Positions 1 to 6,068 of a DNA stretch of 8,764 bases are shown in pieces. The position numbers and the translations under genes were made by a program. The notes beneath the pieces are model-generated. The model saw nothing but the letters and a program-made list of their open reading frames with translations. It was not told the origin of the DNA and made no database searches. This DNA is from an uncultured Eubacteriales bacterium (GTDB lineage: Bacteria > Bacillota > Clostridia > Oscillospirales > Oscillospiraceae). Location of the stretch: NCBI GenBank assembly GCA_900552725.1, contig USAT01000082.1, forward strand, positions 1-8,764, written 5' to 3'. Positions within the stretch are counted from its first letter, which is position 1. Each line of letters begins with the position of its first letter.

Positions 1-1
1 C

Positions 2-706
2 GAGGAGATCGACTATCTGGGCAAGACCGGCGCGGGCGTGGCCAAGGCCAGCCGCCGTGATCTGCCGGTGCTGGTGGCCTTGGGCCGTGACGGCGCCACC
101 ACCGTCACCACCACCATGATGATCGCCCATATGGCCGGTATTTCCGTGTTTGCCACCGGCGGCATCGGCGGCGTCCATCGCGGCGCCGAGACCACCATGG
201 ACATCTCCGCCGACCTGGAGGAGCTGGCCCAGACCCCTGTGATGGTGGTGTGCGCCGGTGCCAAGTCCATCCTGGACCTGGGCCTGACCCTGGAGTATCT
301 GGAGACCAAGGGCGTACCCGTCATCGGCTACGGCACCGAGGAGCTGCCCGCCTTCTATACCCGCAAGTCCGGCTTCGGCGTGGACTACCGTCTGGACAGC
401 CCGGAGGAGCTGGCCGCCGCCTTCCATGCCCAGCGTGAGATGGGTCTCAAGACCGGCATGCTGGTGACCAACCCCATCCCCGAGGAATACTCCATGGACG
501 CCGACGTCATCAACAAGGCCATCGACGAGGCAGTGGCCGAGGCCAAGGCTCAGGGCATCCACGGCAAGGCCACCACGCCCTTCCTGCTGGCCAAGATCAA
601 GGACATCACCGGCGGCAGCAGCCTGGATGCCAACATCCAGCTGGTGTACAACAACGCCCGCCTGGCGGCCAAGACCGCCTGCGAGCTGGCGAAGCTGGGC
701 AAGTGA
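2..706 (+). CDS. psuG: Pseudouridine-5'-phosphate glycosidase, 5'-truncated by window edge
   Basis: The enzyme reversibly splits the C-glycosidic bond of pseudouridine 5'-phosphate to give uracil and ribose 5-phosphate, in cytosolic pseudouridine catabolism. The visible 234 residues lack roughly the first 70-80 of a family of about 310. The frame is open from base 2, with no start in view; the GTG at 38 is internal because conserved sequence (GKTGAGVAKASRRDLP) spans it. Family motifs in order: SRRDLP, the GATTV segment, ATGGIGGVHRGAE, SADLEEL, CAGAKSILD and GVPVIGYGTEELPAFY. The lysine in CAGAKSILD (residue 88 of the visible part, codon 263-265) corresponds to the Schiff-base lysine known in E. 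coli PsuG. The C-terminal part is family-like and ends naturally at TGA. A pseudouridine kinase gene is often adjacent; none lies downstream, so it would have to be upstream of the window. Confidence 0.96.
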   Translation, partial: EEIDYLGKTGAGVAKASRRDLPVLVALGRDGATTVTTTMMIAHMAGISVFATGGIGGVHRGAETTMDISADLEELAQTPVMVVCAGAKSILDLGLTLEYLETKGVPVIGYGTEELPAFYTRKSGFGVDYRLDSPEELAAAFHAQREMGLKTGMLVTNPIPEEYSMDADVINKAIDEAVAEAKAQGIHGKATTPFLLAKIKDITGGSSLDANIQLVYNNARLAAKTACELAKLGK

Positions 707-780
707 GCGCCCTGTCCGTGGGCGCCATCAGCAGCGCCGACGGCCCTCTGGCGGTGTTCACCGGCGGAGGCCGGGGCGCG

Positions 781-1038
781 GTGCTGCTGGTCTGGCTGGC
801 CGTTATCAACCTGGTGACCTTCGCGGTGTACGGCATCGACAAGGCCAAGGCCAAGCGTGGCGCGTGGCGCGTGCCGGAAAAGACGCTGTTCCTGCTGCCG
901 CTGCTGGGCGGCAGCCTGGGCGCACTGCTGGGGATGAAGGTGTTCCGGCATAAGACGAAGCACTGGTACTTCGTGTGGGGCATCCCGCTGATCCTGGTGG
1001 CACAGATCGCCTTGGCGATATGGCTGTACCTTCGCTGA
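781..1038 (+). CDS. DUF1294 family small membrane protein
   Basis: An 85-residue, two-helix membrane protein of unknown function. Visible family signatures are an N-terminal helix leading into YGIDKAKAKRG, then WRVPEKTL, a glycine-rich second hydrophobic segment (LLGGSLGALLGMKVF) and RHKTKHWYF, followed by a third hydrophobic stretch. I chose the GTG at 781 because GGAGG lies at 766-770, ten bases upstream, and because a first helix at the very N-terminus is the usual family form. The frame is open back to a GTG at 703 that overlaps the psuG stop by two bases. That start would add 26 residues with no family resemblance and has no clear ribosome binding site, but coupled translation from it cannot be excluded. 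The gene shares a transcript and terminator with psuG. DUF1294 has no established role, so none is assigned. Confidence 0.9.
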   Translation: MLLVWLAVINLVTFAVYGIDKAKAKRGAWRVPEKTLFLLPLLGGSLGALLGMKVFRHKTKHWYFVWGIPLILVAQIALAIWLYLR

Positions 1039-1055
1039 ACCGTATCATGTATTGA

Positions 1056-1095
1056 ATAAGACCCGGACGGCGCTTATGGCGCGTCCGGGTCTTAT
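1056..1095 (+). terminator. Rho-independent terminator after psuG/DUF1294
   Basis: A perfect 14-bp inverted repeat, ATAAGACCCGGACG (1056-1069) and CGTCCGGGTCTTAT (1082-1095), encloses a 12-base loop that can pair further (CGC with GCG). It begins 18 bases after the DUF1294 stop. The T-rich stretch that follows (GTTATCTTTATAAATTTTTC) is not a clean T run, so termination strength is uncertain, but no gene crosses it. The A-rich left flank means it could also work on the opposite strand. Confidence 0.8.
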
Positions 1096-1124
1096 GTTAT
1101 CTTTATAAATTTTTCTTCCGATTC

Positions 1125-1152
1125 CGAAACATTTTCCTCAAAAATGCGTTAT
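1125..1152 (+). promoter_or_regulatory. ECF-type promoter of the sigma factor operon
   Basis: The sequence shows CGAAAC (1125-1130), exactly 16 bases, then CGTTAT (1147-1152). This closely follows the ECF pattern of an AAC-containing -35 and a CGT-type -10 16-17 bases apart, as in Bacillus SigW and SigM promoters. It lies directly upstream of an ECF sigma gene, so autoregulation is the natural inference. Transcription would start near 1158-1160, after the ATG at 1151 and before the TTG at 1205. A sigma-A -10 (TATGAT, 1150-1155) overlaps it but has no convincing -35 at 17 bases. Confidence 0.6.
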
Positions 1153-1204
1153 GATAGTTGACGGCCGTCAAGAACACCAAAAACGCCCGAAGGAAGTGAG
1201 CGAT

Positions 1205-1792
1205 TTGACAGAGGAACAGGCCCTGCGGCAGATGCAGCAAGGGGCGCAGGATGCGCTGGCATGGTTCATCCATCAATACGGTGCGTATGTCAGCACCATT
1301 ATTTACAACATCATCGGCCAGCGCATGTCCAACGCCGACGTGGAGGAGGCGTCCTCCGACGTATTTCTGGCCCTGTGGAACAACGCGGGAAAGCTGCACC
1401 CCTGCGCCGTCCGGCCGTGGCTGGCCACGGTGGCCCGCAACACGGCCCGCAGCCGCCTGCGCCGTGCGCCGGATACCCTGCCCCTGGACGAGGAGGCTGT
1501 CATCACCGACGACCGGACGCCGGAGGCGGCGCTGGAGCGGCGGGATGCGACGGAGCGCATCCGCATGGCGCTGCGGAGCCTGAACCCTGTGGATCGTGAG
1601 GTGATGGTGCGGTACTACTTCTACTATCAGAAGACCGCCGCCATCGCCGCGGACATGGCGCTGAACGAGGCCACCGTCCGCACCAAGCTGAGCCGCGGAC
1701 GGGCCCGGCTGCGGGACTTCCTGCTGCGGGCGGAAAACGAACCGGAAAACGAGAAAGGAGGCGCGGCATGGAATATAACATCTATGATCTGA
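1205..1792 (+). CDS. ECF (sigma-70 family) RNA polymerase sigma factor
   Basis: A 195-residue sigma factor with regions 2 and 4 only, directing RNA polymerase to a small regulon. Region 2 spans about residues 15-87, with DVEEASSDVFLALWNN (2.2) and RPWLATVARNTARSRLRR (2.4). A short acidic linker follows. Region 4 spans about 117-172, with LNPVDREVMVRYY and a helix-turn-helix ending in ATVRTKLSRGRARLRDFL. I prefer the TTG at 1205: AAGGAAG lies at 1190-1196, eight bases upstream, and the protein then begins (M)TEEQALRQM, as expected for the family. The frame stays open to an ATG at 1151, but that ATG sits inside the putative -10 and lacks a ribosome binding site. The 3' end overlaps the next gene by 25 bp, which implies coupled translation with its membrane partner. 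Confidence 0.93.
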   Translation: MTEEQALRQMQQGAQDALAWFIHQYGAYVSTIIYNIIGQRMSNADVEEASSDVFLALWNNAGKLHPCAVRPWLATVARNTARSRLRRAPDTLPLDEEAVITDDRTPEAALERRDATERIRMALRSLNPVDREVMVRYYFYYQKTAAIAADMALNEATVRTKLSRGRARLRDFLLRAENEPENEKGGAAWNITSMI

Positions 1793-2919
1793 TGGACGAA
1801 TTCGCCGACGAGAATATTGCGCTTTCCCCCTGCGGCACAGCCGACCTCCGCCGTATAGAGGAGCTGACTATGAAAAAAATCGAAGAGCAGACCCCGCCCC
1901 GCCGGGCGAAGAGGACCGTCCGCCGTGTGACCCGCACGGTGCTGGTGGCCGCCATCGTGGCGGCGCTGTGCGGCGTGACCGTGGTGGCCGCCAAGCTGGG
2001 CGTGGCCGACAGCTTCAAGGGCTATTTCGGTGACCTGACGGCGGAACAGAAGCAGGTGATGGAGGAGCTGGGCACCACGGACATGCAGCCCGTCACCAGC
2101 AACGGCACCACCATCACGCCGCTGGCGGCCATCTGCGACGAGAACAACTATTACCTCCGCCTGCGCATCGAGGCCCCGGAGGGAACGGAGCTGTACGATT
2201 ACCGCGAGGGCGAGGGCAACATGCAGCTATGGGATAGCGAGAACGACATTTTCGCCTTTTTTACCTGTGACGAGTACGATGCCATGGGAATGTGCATCGA
2301 CTGTGAGTGGTTTGACGAGACCCCCGGCGATAATGTTCTGGAGGTAGTGGTTAGGATTATCGGACAGTATATGGACTCCAGAGTTATGGCCGAACTCAAG
2401 AAAACAGAGGGAGAGGATGTCACCGTCATGTCCTTTACGGACGGCAAGCCCAAGCAGATCAATATCCACAACCTCTGGTGGAAGCCGTGGAACACGGATC
2501 TCCCCTATGAGATGCTGCTGGAGGGCGATTGGAGCTTTGAGATCGGCCGGAACGCCAAGCCGTCGCCCACGGTCTATGTGGACGCGTCCGGCCGAACCAC
2601 CGAAAGCGTATGGTCGGAGCCGGGCTATCCCCTTACGCTGGAATACTTCCGCATCTCACCTCTGTCCGTGGTGGGCGAGTACAGCTACCCGTATGATGAA
2701 CGCATCGCCGAGGGTTCCTGCGACGGCTACGGCGTGACCAACTTCGCGCTGGTGATGAAAGACGGCAGCACATTGGAGCTGGGAGCTGGCGGAGGAGAGA
2801 CGACAGGATGGAACTTTGCGTCGATGAATTGCCGCTTTGACGCGCCCATCGACGTGACCCAGGTGGATCACATCGTCTTCGGCGACCAGATCATCCCGGT
2901 GCCGCAGACGGCGGAGTGA
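1768..2919 (+). CDS. Single-pass membrane protein, putative anti-sigma factor (DUF4179-like)
   Basis: A 383-residue protein with the layout of a membrane-bound sigma regulator. A cytosolic N-terminus (1-56) opens with YNIYDLMDEF and ends in a very basic stretch (RRAKRTVRRVTR). One transmembrane helix follows (about 57-75), then a large extracytoplasmic domain (76-383) rich in acidic and aromatic residues. Residues 100-150 (LGTTDMQPVTSNGTTITPLA, then YYLRLRIEAPEGTEL) resemble DUF4179-type ectodomains; this is a resemblance by eye. There is no zinc-binding HxxxCxxC anti-sigma motif, and Cys22 is the only N-terminal cysteine. The start is firm: AAAGGAGG at 1754-1761, six bases before the ATG. 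The overlap with the sigma gene is the main evidence for a regulatory partnership. It could instead be an effector controlled by the sigma factor. Confidence 0.78.
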   Translation: MEYNIYDLMDEFADENIALSPCGTADLRRIEELTMKKIEEQTPPRRAKRTVRRVTRTVLVAAIVAALCGVTVVAAKLGVADSFKGYFGDLTAEQKQVMEELGTTDMQPVTSNGTTITPLAAICDENNYYLRLRIEAPEGTELYDYREGEGNMQLWDSENDIFAFFTCDEYDAMGMCIDCEWFDETPGDNVLEVVVRIIGQYMDSRVMAELKKTEGEDVTVMSFTDGKPKQINIHNLWWKPWNTDLPYEMLLEGDWSFEIGRNAKPSPTVYVDASGRTTESVWSEPGYPLTLEYFRISPLSVVGEYSYPYDERIAEGSCDGYGVTNFALVMKDGSTLELGAGGGETTGWNFASMNCRFDAPIDVTQVDHIVFGDQIIPVPQTAE

Positions 2920-2951
2920 TCCGCGCCCTGCCGGCATAAATACAACGCAAC

Positions 2952-2994
2952 ACACCGCCCGGCGGTTCCACATAGAATGGAACGCGGGCGGTGT
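2952..2994 (+). terminator. Stem-loop after sigma operon, possible terminator without T run
   Basis: ACACCGCCCG (2952-2961) pairs perfectly with CGGGCGGTGT (2985-2994). An inner helix, GTTCCA (2965-2970) with TGGAAC (2978-2983), is separated from it by a small asymmetric bulge. The structure lies 32 bases after the operon stop and 50 bases before the DUF11 start. What follows is CCCTATGGGG, not a T run, so it is a weak candidate for intrinsic termination. It may instead stabilise the upstream 3' end. Confidence 0.5.
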
Positions 2995-3044
2995 CCCTAT
3001 GGGGTCGCCTGCCTGTAAATCTGCTTTCTTTCAGGAGGTTTGCC

Positions 3045-3899
3045 ATGGCAACCATTACCAACCAGGCGGCACTGTCCTATAACGGCATCACCACCCTTTC
3101 CAACATCGCGGTGGGCGAGCTGGTGGAGGTGCTGACCGTCACCAAGACCGCCGCCGACGAGACCTATACGGCGGGCGGCGTCAAGACCTTCGCCATCTCG
3201 CTGGTGAACGCCAGTGCGGCGGCTCTGACGGGGCTGACCGTTACCGACACGCTGGGCAGCTATACCTTCGGCGCCAACACGCTGTATCCCCTGACCTATT
3301 CCGCCGGGTCGCTTCTGTACTACGTCAACGGCGTGCTGCAGGCCACGCCCACCGTCGCCGCCGACGCGCCGCTGACCGTCACCGGCATCACCGTTCCGGC
3401 AGGCGGCAGCGCTATGTTGATCTACTCCGCCGCTGTCAACGAGTACGCGCCCCTAGGGGTGGAGGACAGCATCACCAACACCGCCACCATCACCGGCGGC
3501 GCCCTGGCCGCCCCCGTCACCGCCACGGAGACCATCAACGCCGCCACCGAGCCGCAGCTTGCCATCAGCAAGAGCATCTGCCCGTCCTCCGTGGCGGAGA
3601 ACGGCACGCTGACCTATACACTGACGCTGCTGAACCGGGGCAACACCGCCGCCGACGCGGGGGATGAGCTGGTGATCACCGACACCTTCGACCCCATCCT
3701 CAAGAACCTGGCCGTCCGCTTCAACGGCGCGGCGTGGACCGAGGGCGTGCACTACACCTACGACGCGGTCACCGGTGCCTTTGCCACCGTGGTGGGCGCG
3801 CTGACGGTGCCCGCCGCCACCTTCACCCAGGACGCCGCCACCGGCGTGTTCACGGTGGATCCCGGCACCTCCGAGCTGGTCATCACCGGCACGCTGTGA
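3045..3899 (+). CDS. DUF11 repeat-containing protein without signal peptide
   Basis: A 284-residue beta-rich protein made of two DUF11-type (TIGR01451-like) repeats. Repeat 1 covers about 28-165, from LTVTKTAADETYTAGG through LTGLTVTDTLG to SITNTATITG. Repeat 2 covers about 170-284, from LAISKSICPSSVAENG through ELVITDTFDP to the end. Such repeats usually occur in cell-surface or envelope proteins. Here the N-terminus MATITNQAALSYNG has no basic-hydrophobic signal peptide, and there is no LPXTG, SLH or C-terminal membrane segment. The start is firm: AGGAGG at 3033-3038, six bases before the ATG. A frame extension back to a GTG at 2991 would begin inside the stem-loop and adds a non-conserved, basic N-terminus. 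The protein is Ala/Thr-rich with a single cysteine (Cys179). Cellular role and location are unknown. Confidence 0.82.
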   Translation: MATITNQAALSYNGITTLSNIAVGELVEVLTVTKTAADETYTAGGVKTFAISLVNASAAALTGLTVTDTLGSYTFGANTLYPLTYSAGSLLYYVNGVLQATPTVAADAPLTVTGITVPAGGSAMLIYSAAVNEYAPLGVEDSITNTATITGGALAAPVTATETINAATEPQLAISKSICPSSVAENGTLTYTLTLLNRGNTAADAGDELVITDTFDPILKNLAVRFNGAAWTEGVHYTYDAVTGAFATVVGALTVPAATFTQDAATGVFTVDPGTSELVITGTL

Positions 3900-3918
3900 C
3901 CGGCGCACCGGAACCATA

Positions 3919-3955
3919 AAAAAAGAGACGGTTCCTTTGGAACCGTCTCTTTTTT
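3919..3955. terminator. Bidirectional rho-independent terminator between convergent genes
   Basis: A perfect 17-bp inverted repeat (3919-3935 and 3939-3955) surrounds a TTT loop. The core is GAGACGGTTCC / GGAACCGTCTC, flanked by seven As on the left and six Ts on the right, so it reads as a terminator on both strands. It starts 19 bases after the DUF11 stop. Its right edge includes two bases of the TAA stop of the converging methyltransferase gene. Confidence 0.95.
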
Positions 3956-4781
3956 ATGCCTGTTTACCCAGCTGATAGAAGGCCACGGCGCTGGCGGCGG
4001 CCACATTCAGGCTGTCCACCCCGTGGGCCATGGGGATGCGCACCGTATAGTCGCAGTGGGCGATGGTTTCGGCGGCAAGGCCGTCCCCCTCCGTCCCCAG
4101 CACCACAGCCAGCTTCTCCTCCGACAGCAGGCGGGGATCGTCGATGGACAGGGAATCGTCCCGCAGCGCCATGGCGGCGGTCTTGAAGCCCAGCTGCCGC
4201 AGCAGCGCCATGCCGCCCTCCGACCACGCCGCCTCCTCCGGGAAGTACGTCCACGGGATCTGGAACACGGTGCCCATGCTGACCCGGACGGCCCGGCGGT
4301 ACAGGGGGTCGCTGCCCTGTGTGCTCAGCAGCACGGCGTCCATATTCAGGGCGGCGGCGCTGCGGAAGATGGCCCCGATATTGGTGGGGTTCATGACGTT
4401 TTCCAGCACCGCCACACGGCGGGCTCCGGCGCAGACCTGCTCCACCGTGGGCAGCTTGGGGCGGCGCATGGCGCACAGCATGCCCCGGGTCAGCTTGAAG
4501 CCCGTCAGCTGCTCCAGCACCTCCAGCGGTGCGGCGTACACCGGGATATCCGCCGGACAGCGCGCCAGCAGCTCGGCGGCCTTGCCCTCCACATGCTTGC
4601 GCTCCATCAGGAAGGACACTGGCACGCAGCCCGCGTCCAGCGCACGGCCGATCACCAGCGGGCTCTCGGCAATGAACAGGGCGTTGGCCGGGTCGGCCCG
4701 GTTCACCAGCTGATTCTCCGTCAGCCGGGCGTAGACGTCCAGCTCCGGGGCGTTGAAATCCGTGATCTCGCGCAGATCCAT
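3954..4781 (-). CDS. TrmH/SpoU-family RNA 2'-O-methyltransferase
   Basis: A 275-residue cytosolic SPOUT methyltransferase that would transfer a methyl group from S-adenosylmethionine to a ribose 2'-OH of rRNA or tRNA. The N-terminal 110 residues match the RNA-binding (SpoU substrate-binding) part, with NALFIAESPLVIGRAL near 33-48. All three SPOUT motifs are present: motif 1 NVMNPTNIGAIFRSAAAL (128-145, with Asn131 and Arg140), motif 2 VVLGTEGDGL (226-235) and motif 3 IPMAHGVDSLNVAAASAVAF (249-268). These form the trefoil-knot cofactor site. The ATG is preceded by AGAGGAGG (complement of 4787-4794) at five bases. The gene lies 60 bp downstream of the nitrilase gene on the same strand, so the two may be cotranscribed. 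The exact RNA target cannot be told from sequence. Confidence 0.95.
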   Translation of the reverse strand: MDLREITDFNAPELDVYARLTENQLVNRADPANALFIAESPLVIGRALDAGCVPVSFLMERKHVEGKAAELLARCPADIPVYAAPLEVLEQLTGFKLTRGMLCAMRRPKLPTVEQVCAGARRVAVLENVMNPTNIGAIFRSAAALNMDAVLLSTQGSDPLYRRAVRVSMGTVFQIPWTYFPEEAAWSEGGMALLRQLGFKTAAMALRDDSLSIDDPRLLSEEKLAVVLGTEGDGLAAETIAHCDYTVRIPMAHGVDSLNVAAASAVAFYQLGKQA

Positions 4782-4804
4782 GGCGGCCTCCTCTTGCTCT
4801 CTTT

Positions 4805-4837
4805 CGCAGCGGGCCGACAGAGTCGTCGGCCCCTGCG
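4805..4837. repeat. Intergenic stem-loop between nitrilase and methyltransferase genes
   Basis: GGGCCGAC (4811-4818) pairs with GTCGGCCC (4825-4832), extended by CGCAG (4805-4809) with CTGCG (4833-4837) around one bulged base. On the + strand a T-rich tail follows (GATATTATTTTTC). On the - strand, the direction of the genes, no T run follows. It therefore looks like a terminator only for antisense (+) transcription, or an mRNA processing or stability element in the nitrilase-methyltransferase transcript. Confidence 0.55.
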
Positions 4838-4841
4838 GATA

Positions 4842-5771
4842 TTATTTTTCGTGAACGATCAGCTCCGTCACGTCGGGACGGGAATAGTGGCCGCAGGGAT
4901 CGAACTCCATGCGGGCGCGGGCGGCCTGATCCGGATCGATGTCGGCGTAGATGATGGTCTCGCAGTCCCACACCGGCTCGGTCACATAGTGGCCGTAGGG
5001 GTCGATAATGGCGCTGCCGCCGCTGCAGGGCGCCTTGGGCAGGCGGGCGATCTCGTCGGCGGCGGGGCCGTGGTAGTTGGTGGGATACATGTCCTTGGTG
5101 AAGTACTGGTTCACATGGAGCACGAAGCACTTGCCCTCGATGGCGATGTGCTTGATGGTATCGTGCCACTCGGGGTTATTGTTGGTGTTGGGGCACAGAT
5201 ACAGGCTGACGCCCTTCTGATACAATGCCACGCGAGCCAGGGGCATATAGTTCTCCCAGCAGATCAGGGCACCCATGGTGCCCCAGGGAGAGTCCACCGT
5301 GGGGAAGTAGTCCCTGTCGGCATCGCCCCAGACGATGCGCTCCGCGCCGGTGGGCTTCAGCTTCCGGTGGTTGCACAGCAGCGTACCGTCGGGCCCGAAG
5401 ATCATGTTGGAGCAGTACAGCGTGCCGTTGTTGCGGCCCCGCTCCGTATAGCCGATGGAGACGTAGGCCCCCGCCTCCTTCGCCGCCGCGCCGATGCGGT
5501 CGGTGTCTGCGCTGGGGCAGAGCACGGCGTTGTCATAGTAAATTTTCCAGTCGTCCCGGCATTCCTCGGTGCGGCTGCCTACGGTAAAGCCGTAGGTCAG
5601 GCCGTAGGGATAGCAGGGGATCAGGGATTCGGGAAACACGATCAGCTCCGCGCCGTTTTCTCCGGCCTCGCGGATCTGGGCGCACACCTTGTCGATGGTG
5701 GCGTCCTTGTTGAACATCACCGGGGTGGCCTGTACCAGCGCCACGCGCAGCTTCTTCTGCAGGTCTTTCAT
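4842..5771 (-). CDS. Nitrilase (carbon-nitrogen hydrolase family)
   Basis: A 309-residue cytosolic enzyme of the nitrilase superfamily, probably a true nitrilase (nitrile to carboxylic acid and ammonia). The Glu-Lys-Cys triad is complete: Glu48 in VFPESLIP, Lys137 in HRKLKPT and Cys171 in ALICWENYMPLAR. Branch-1 nitrilase hallmarks are also seen: the ER(I)VWG segment after HRKLKPT, the LYQKGVSLYLCPNT stretch, and DPCGHYSRPDV near the C-terminus. Length fits the family. I chose the ATG at 5769-5771 because GAGGAGG (complement of 5781-5787) lies nine bases upstream and the protein then starts just before the first beta strand (LRVALVQATP). The frame stays open to 5888, but that extension is basic, non-conserved, and overlaps the predicted promoter. 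The substrate is unknown; cyanide hydratase or amidase activity is less likely given these motifs. Confidence 0.94.
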   Translation of the reverse strand: MKDLQKKLRVALVQATPVMFNKDATIDKVCAQIREAGENGAELIVFPESLIPCYPYGLTYGFTVGSRTEECRDDWKIYYDNAVLCPSADTDRIGAAAKEAGAYVSIGYTERGRNNGTLYCSNMIFGPDGTLLCNHRKLKPTGAERIVWGDADRDYFPTVDSPWGTMGALICWENYMPLARVALYQKGVSLYLCPNTNNNPEWHDTIKHIAIEGKCFVLHVNQYFTKDMYPTNYHGPAADEIARLPKAPCSGGSAIIDPYGHYVTEPVWDCETIIYADIDPDQAARARMEFDPCGHYSRPDVTELIVHEK

Positions 5772-5804
5772 AGGGGATGTCCTCCTCTTCTTGATTGTGT
5801 CATT

Positions 5805-5833
5805 ATGGTAGCAGAAATGGCGGCGTTTGTAAA
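5805..5833 (-). promoter_or_regulatory. Sigma-A-like promoter for the nitrilase gene
   Basis: Reading the - strand, TTTACA (complement of 5828-5833) is followed after 17 bases by TACCAT (complement of 5805-5810). A TGC just before it gives an extended -10. This is 5/6 and 4/6 to consensus with ideal spacing. The start point would be near 5798, about 27 bases before the nitrilase ATG. This placement also argues against the longer nitrilase start at 5888. Confidence 0.6.
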
Positions 5834-5986
5834 TCTCTTTTCCGAGGGGCTTCCAGTTCCTTCCAGAACGCTTTGTAATGCCATTCATTAGAAAATCCGT
5901 TGGCCCGCGTTAAGAAACCGTTCAATTTCGTGAAAATCCAACAAACTTTATAGGCTTTTCTCACCGGAATATCCATGATTTGGCTG
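5834..5986. other. Gene-free AT-richer divergent intergenic segment
   Basis: This stretch lies between the two divergent promoters and is visibly richer in A and T than the coding DNA around it. I see no gene with a ribosome binding site. It holds an imperfect palindrome, AATTTCGTGAAAAT (5924-5937), which could be an operator for a shared regulator, but the match is short. No regulator gene lies nearby. An open frame on the - strand (6219 to 5803) crosses it but lacks a plausible start. Confidence 0.4.
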
Positions 5987-6015
5987 TTGACTTTCGCGCT
6001 TTGAAGTTCTAAAAT
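5987..6015 (+). promoter_or_regulatory. Sigma-A-like promoter for the small ORF/transporter operon
   Basis: TTGACT (5987-5992) and TAAAAT (6010-6015) are separated by exactly 17 bases; each is 5/6 to consensus. Transcription would begin near 6021-6022, about 48 bases before the small ORF and nearly 290 bases before the transporter ATG. The transporter mRNA would therefore carry a long leader, unless it has another promoter; I see none between 6270 and 6309. Confidence 0.7.
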
Positions 6016-6036
6016 CAGTGCCAACAAAACCAAGCA

Positions 6037-6053
6037 GCCGGAGCGATCCCGGC
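6037..6053 (+). promoter_or_regulatory. 5'-UTR hairpin just upstream of small ORF ribosome binding site
   Basis: GCCGG (6037-6041) pairs with CCGGC (6049-6053) around a 7-base loop. It ends two bases before the AAAGGAG ribosome binding site (6056-6062) of the small ORF, so it could tune ribosome access. The stem is only 5 bp, so this may be chance in GC-rich DNA. Confidence 0.35.
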
Positions 6054-6068
6054 GGAAAGGAGACCACC

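Noticed and set aside
703..780. A longer DUF1294 start (GTG 703) overlapping the psuG stop
   Set aside because: The extra 26 residues are not family-like and lack a ribosome binding site, while GTG 781 has GGAGG ten bases upstream. Coupled initiation at 703 remains possible.
3964..5169. A 401-codon - strand frame overlapping the nitrilase and methyltransferase genes in another frame
   Set aside because: Its composition is Arg/Gly/His-rich shadow sequence, and it overlaps genes with complete catalytic motifs.
5772..5888. A longer nitrilase start at 5888
   Set aside because: The extension is basic and unlike the family, overlaps the predicted promoter, and the ATG at 5769-5771 has a clear ribosome binding site.
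4023..5891. A 622-codon open frame on the + strand opposite the methyltransferase and nitrilase genes
   Set aside because: It is an antisense shadow of two well-supported genes, with no recognisable motif and no ribosome binding site.
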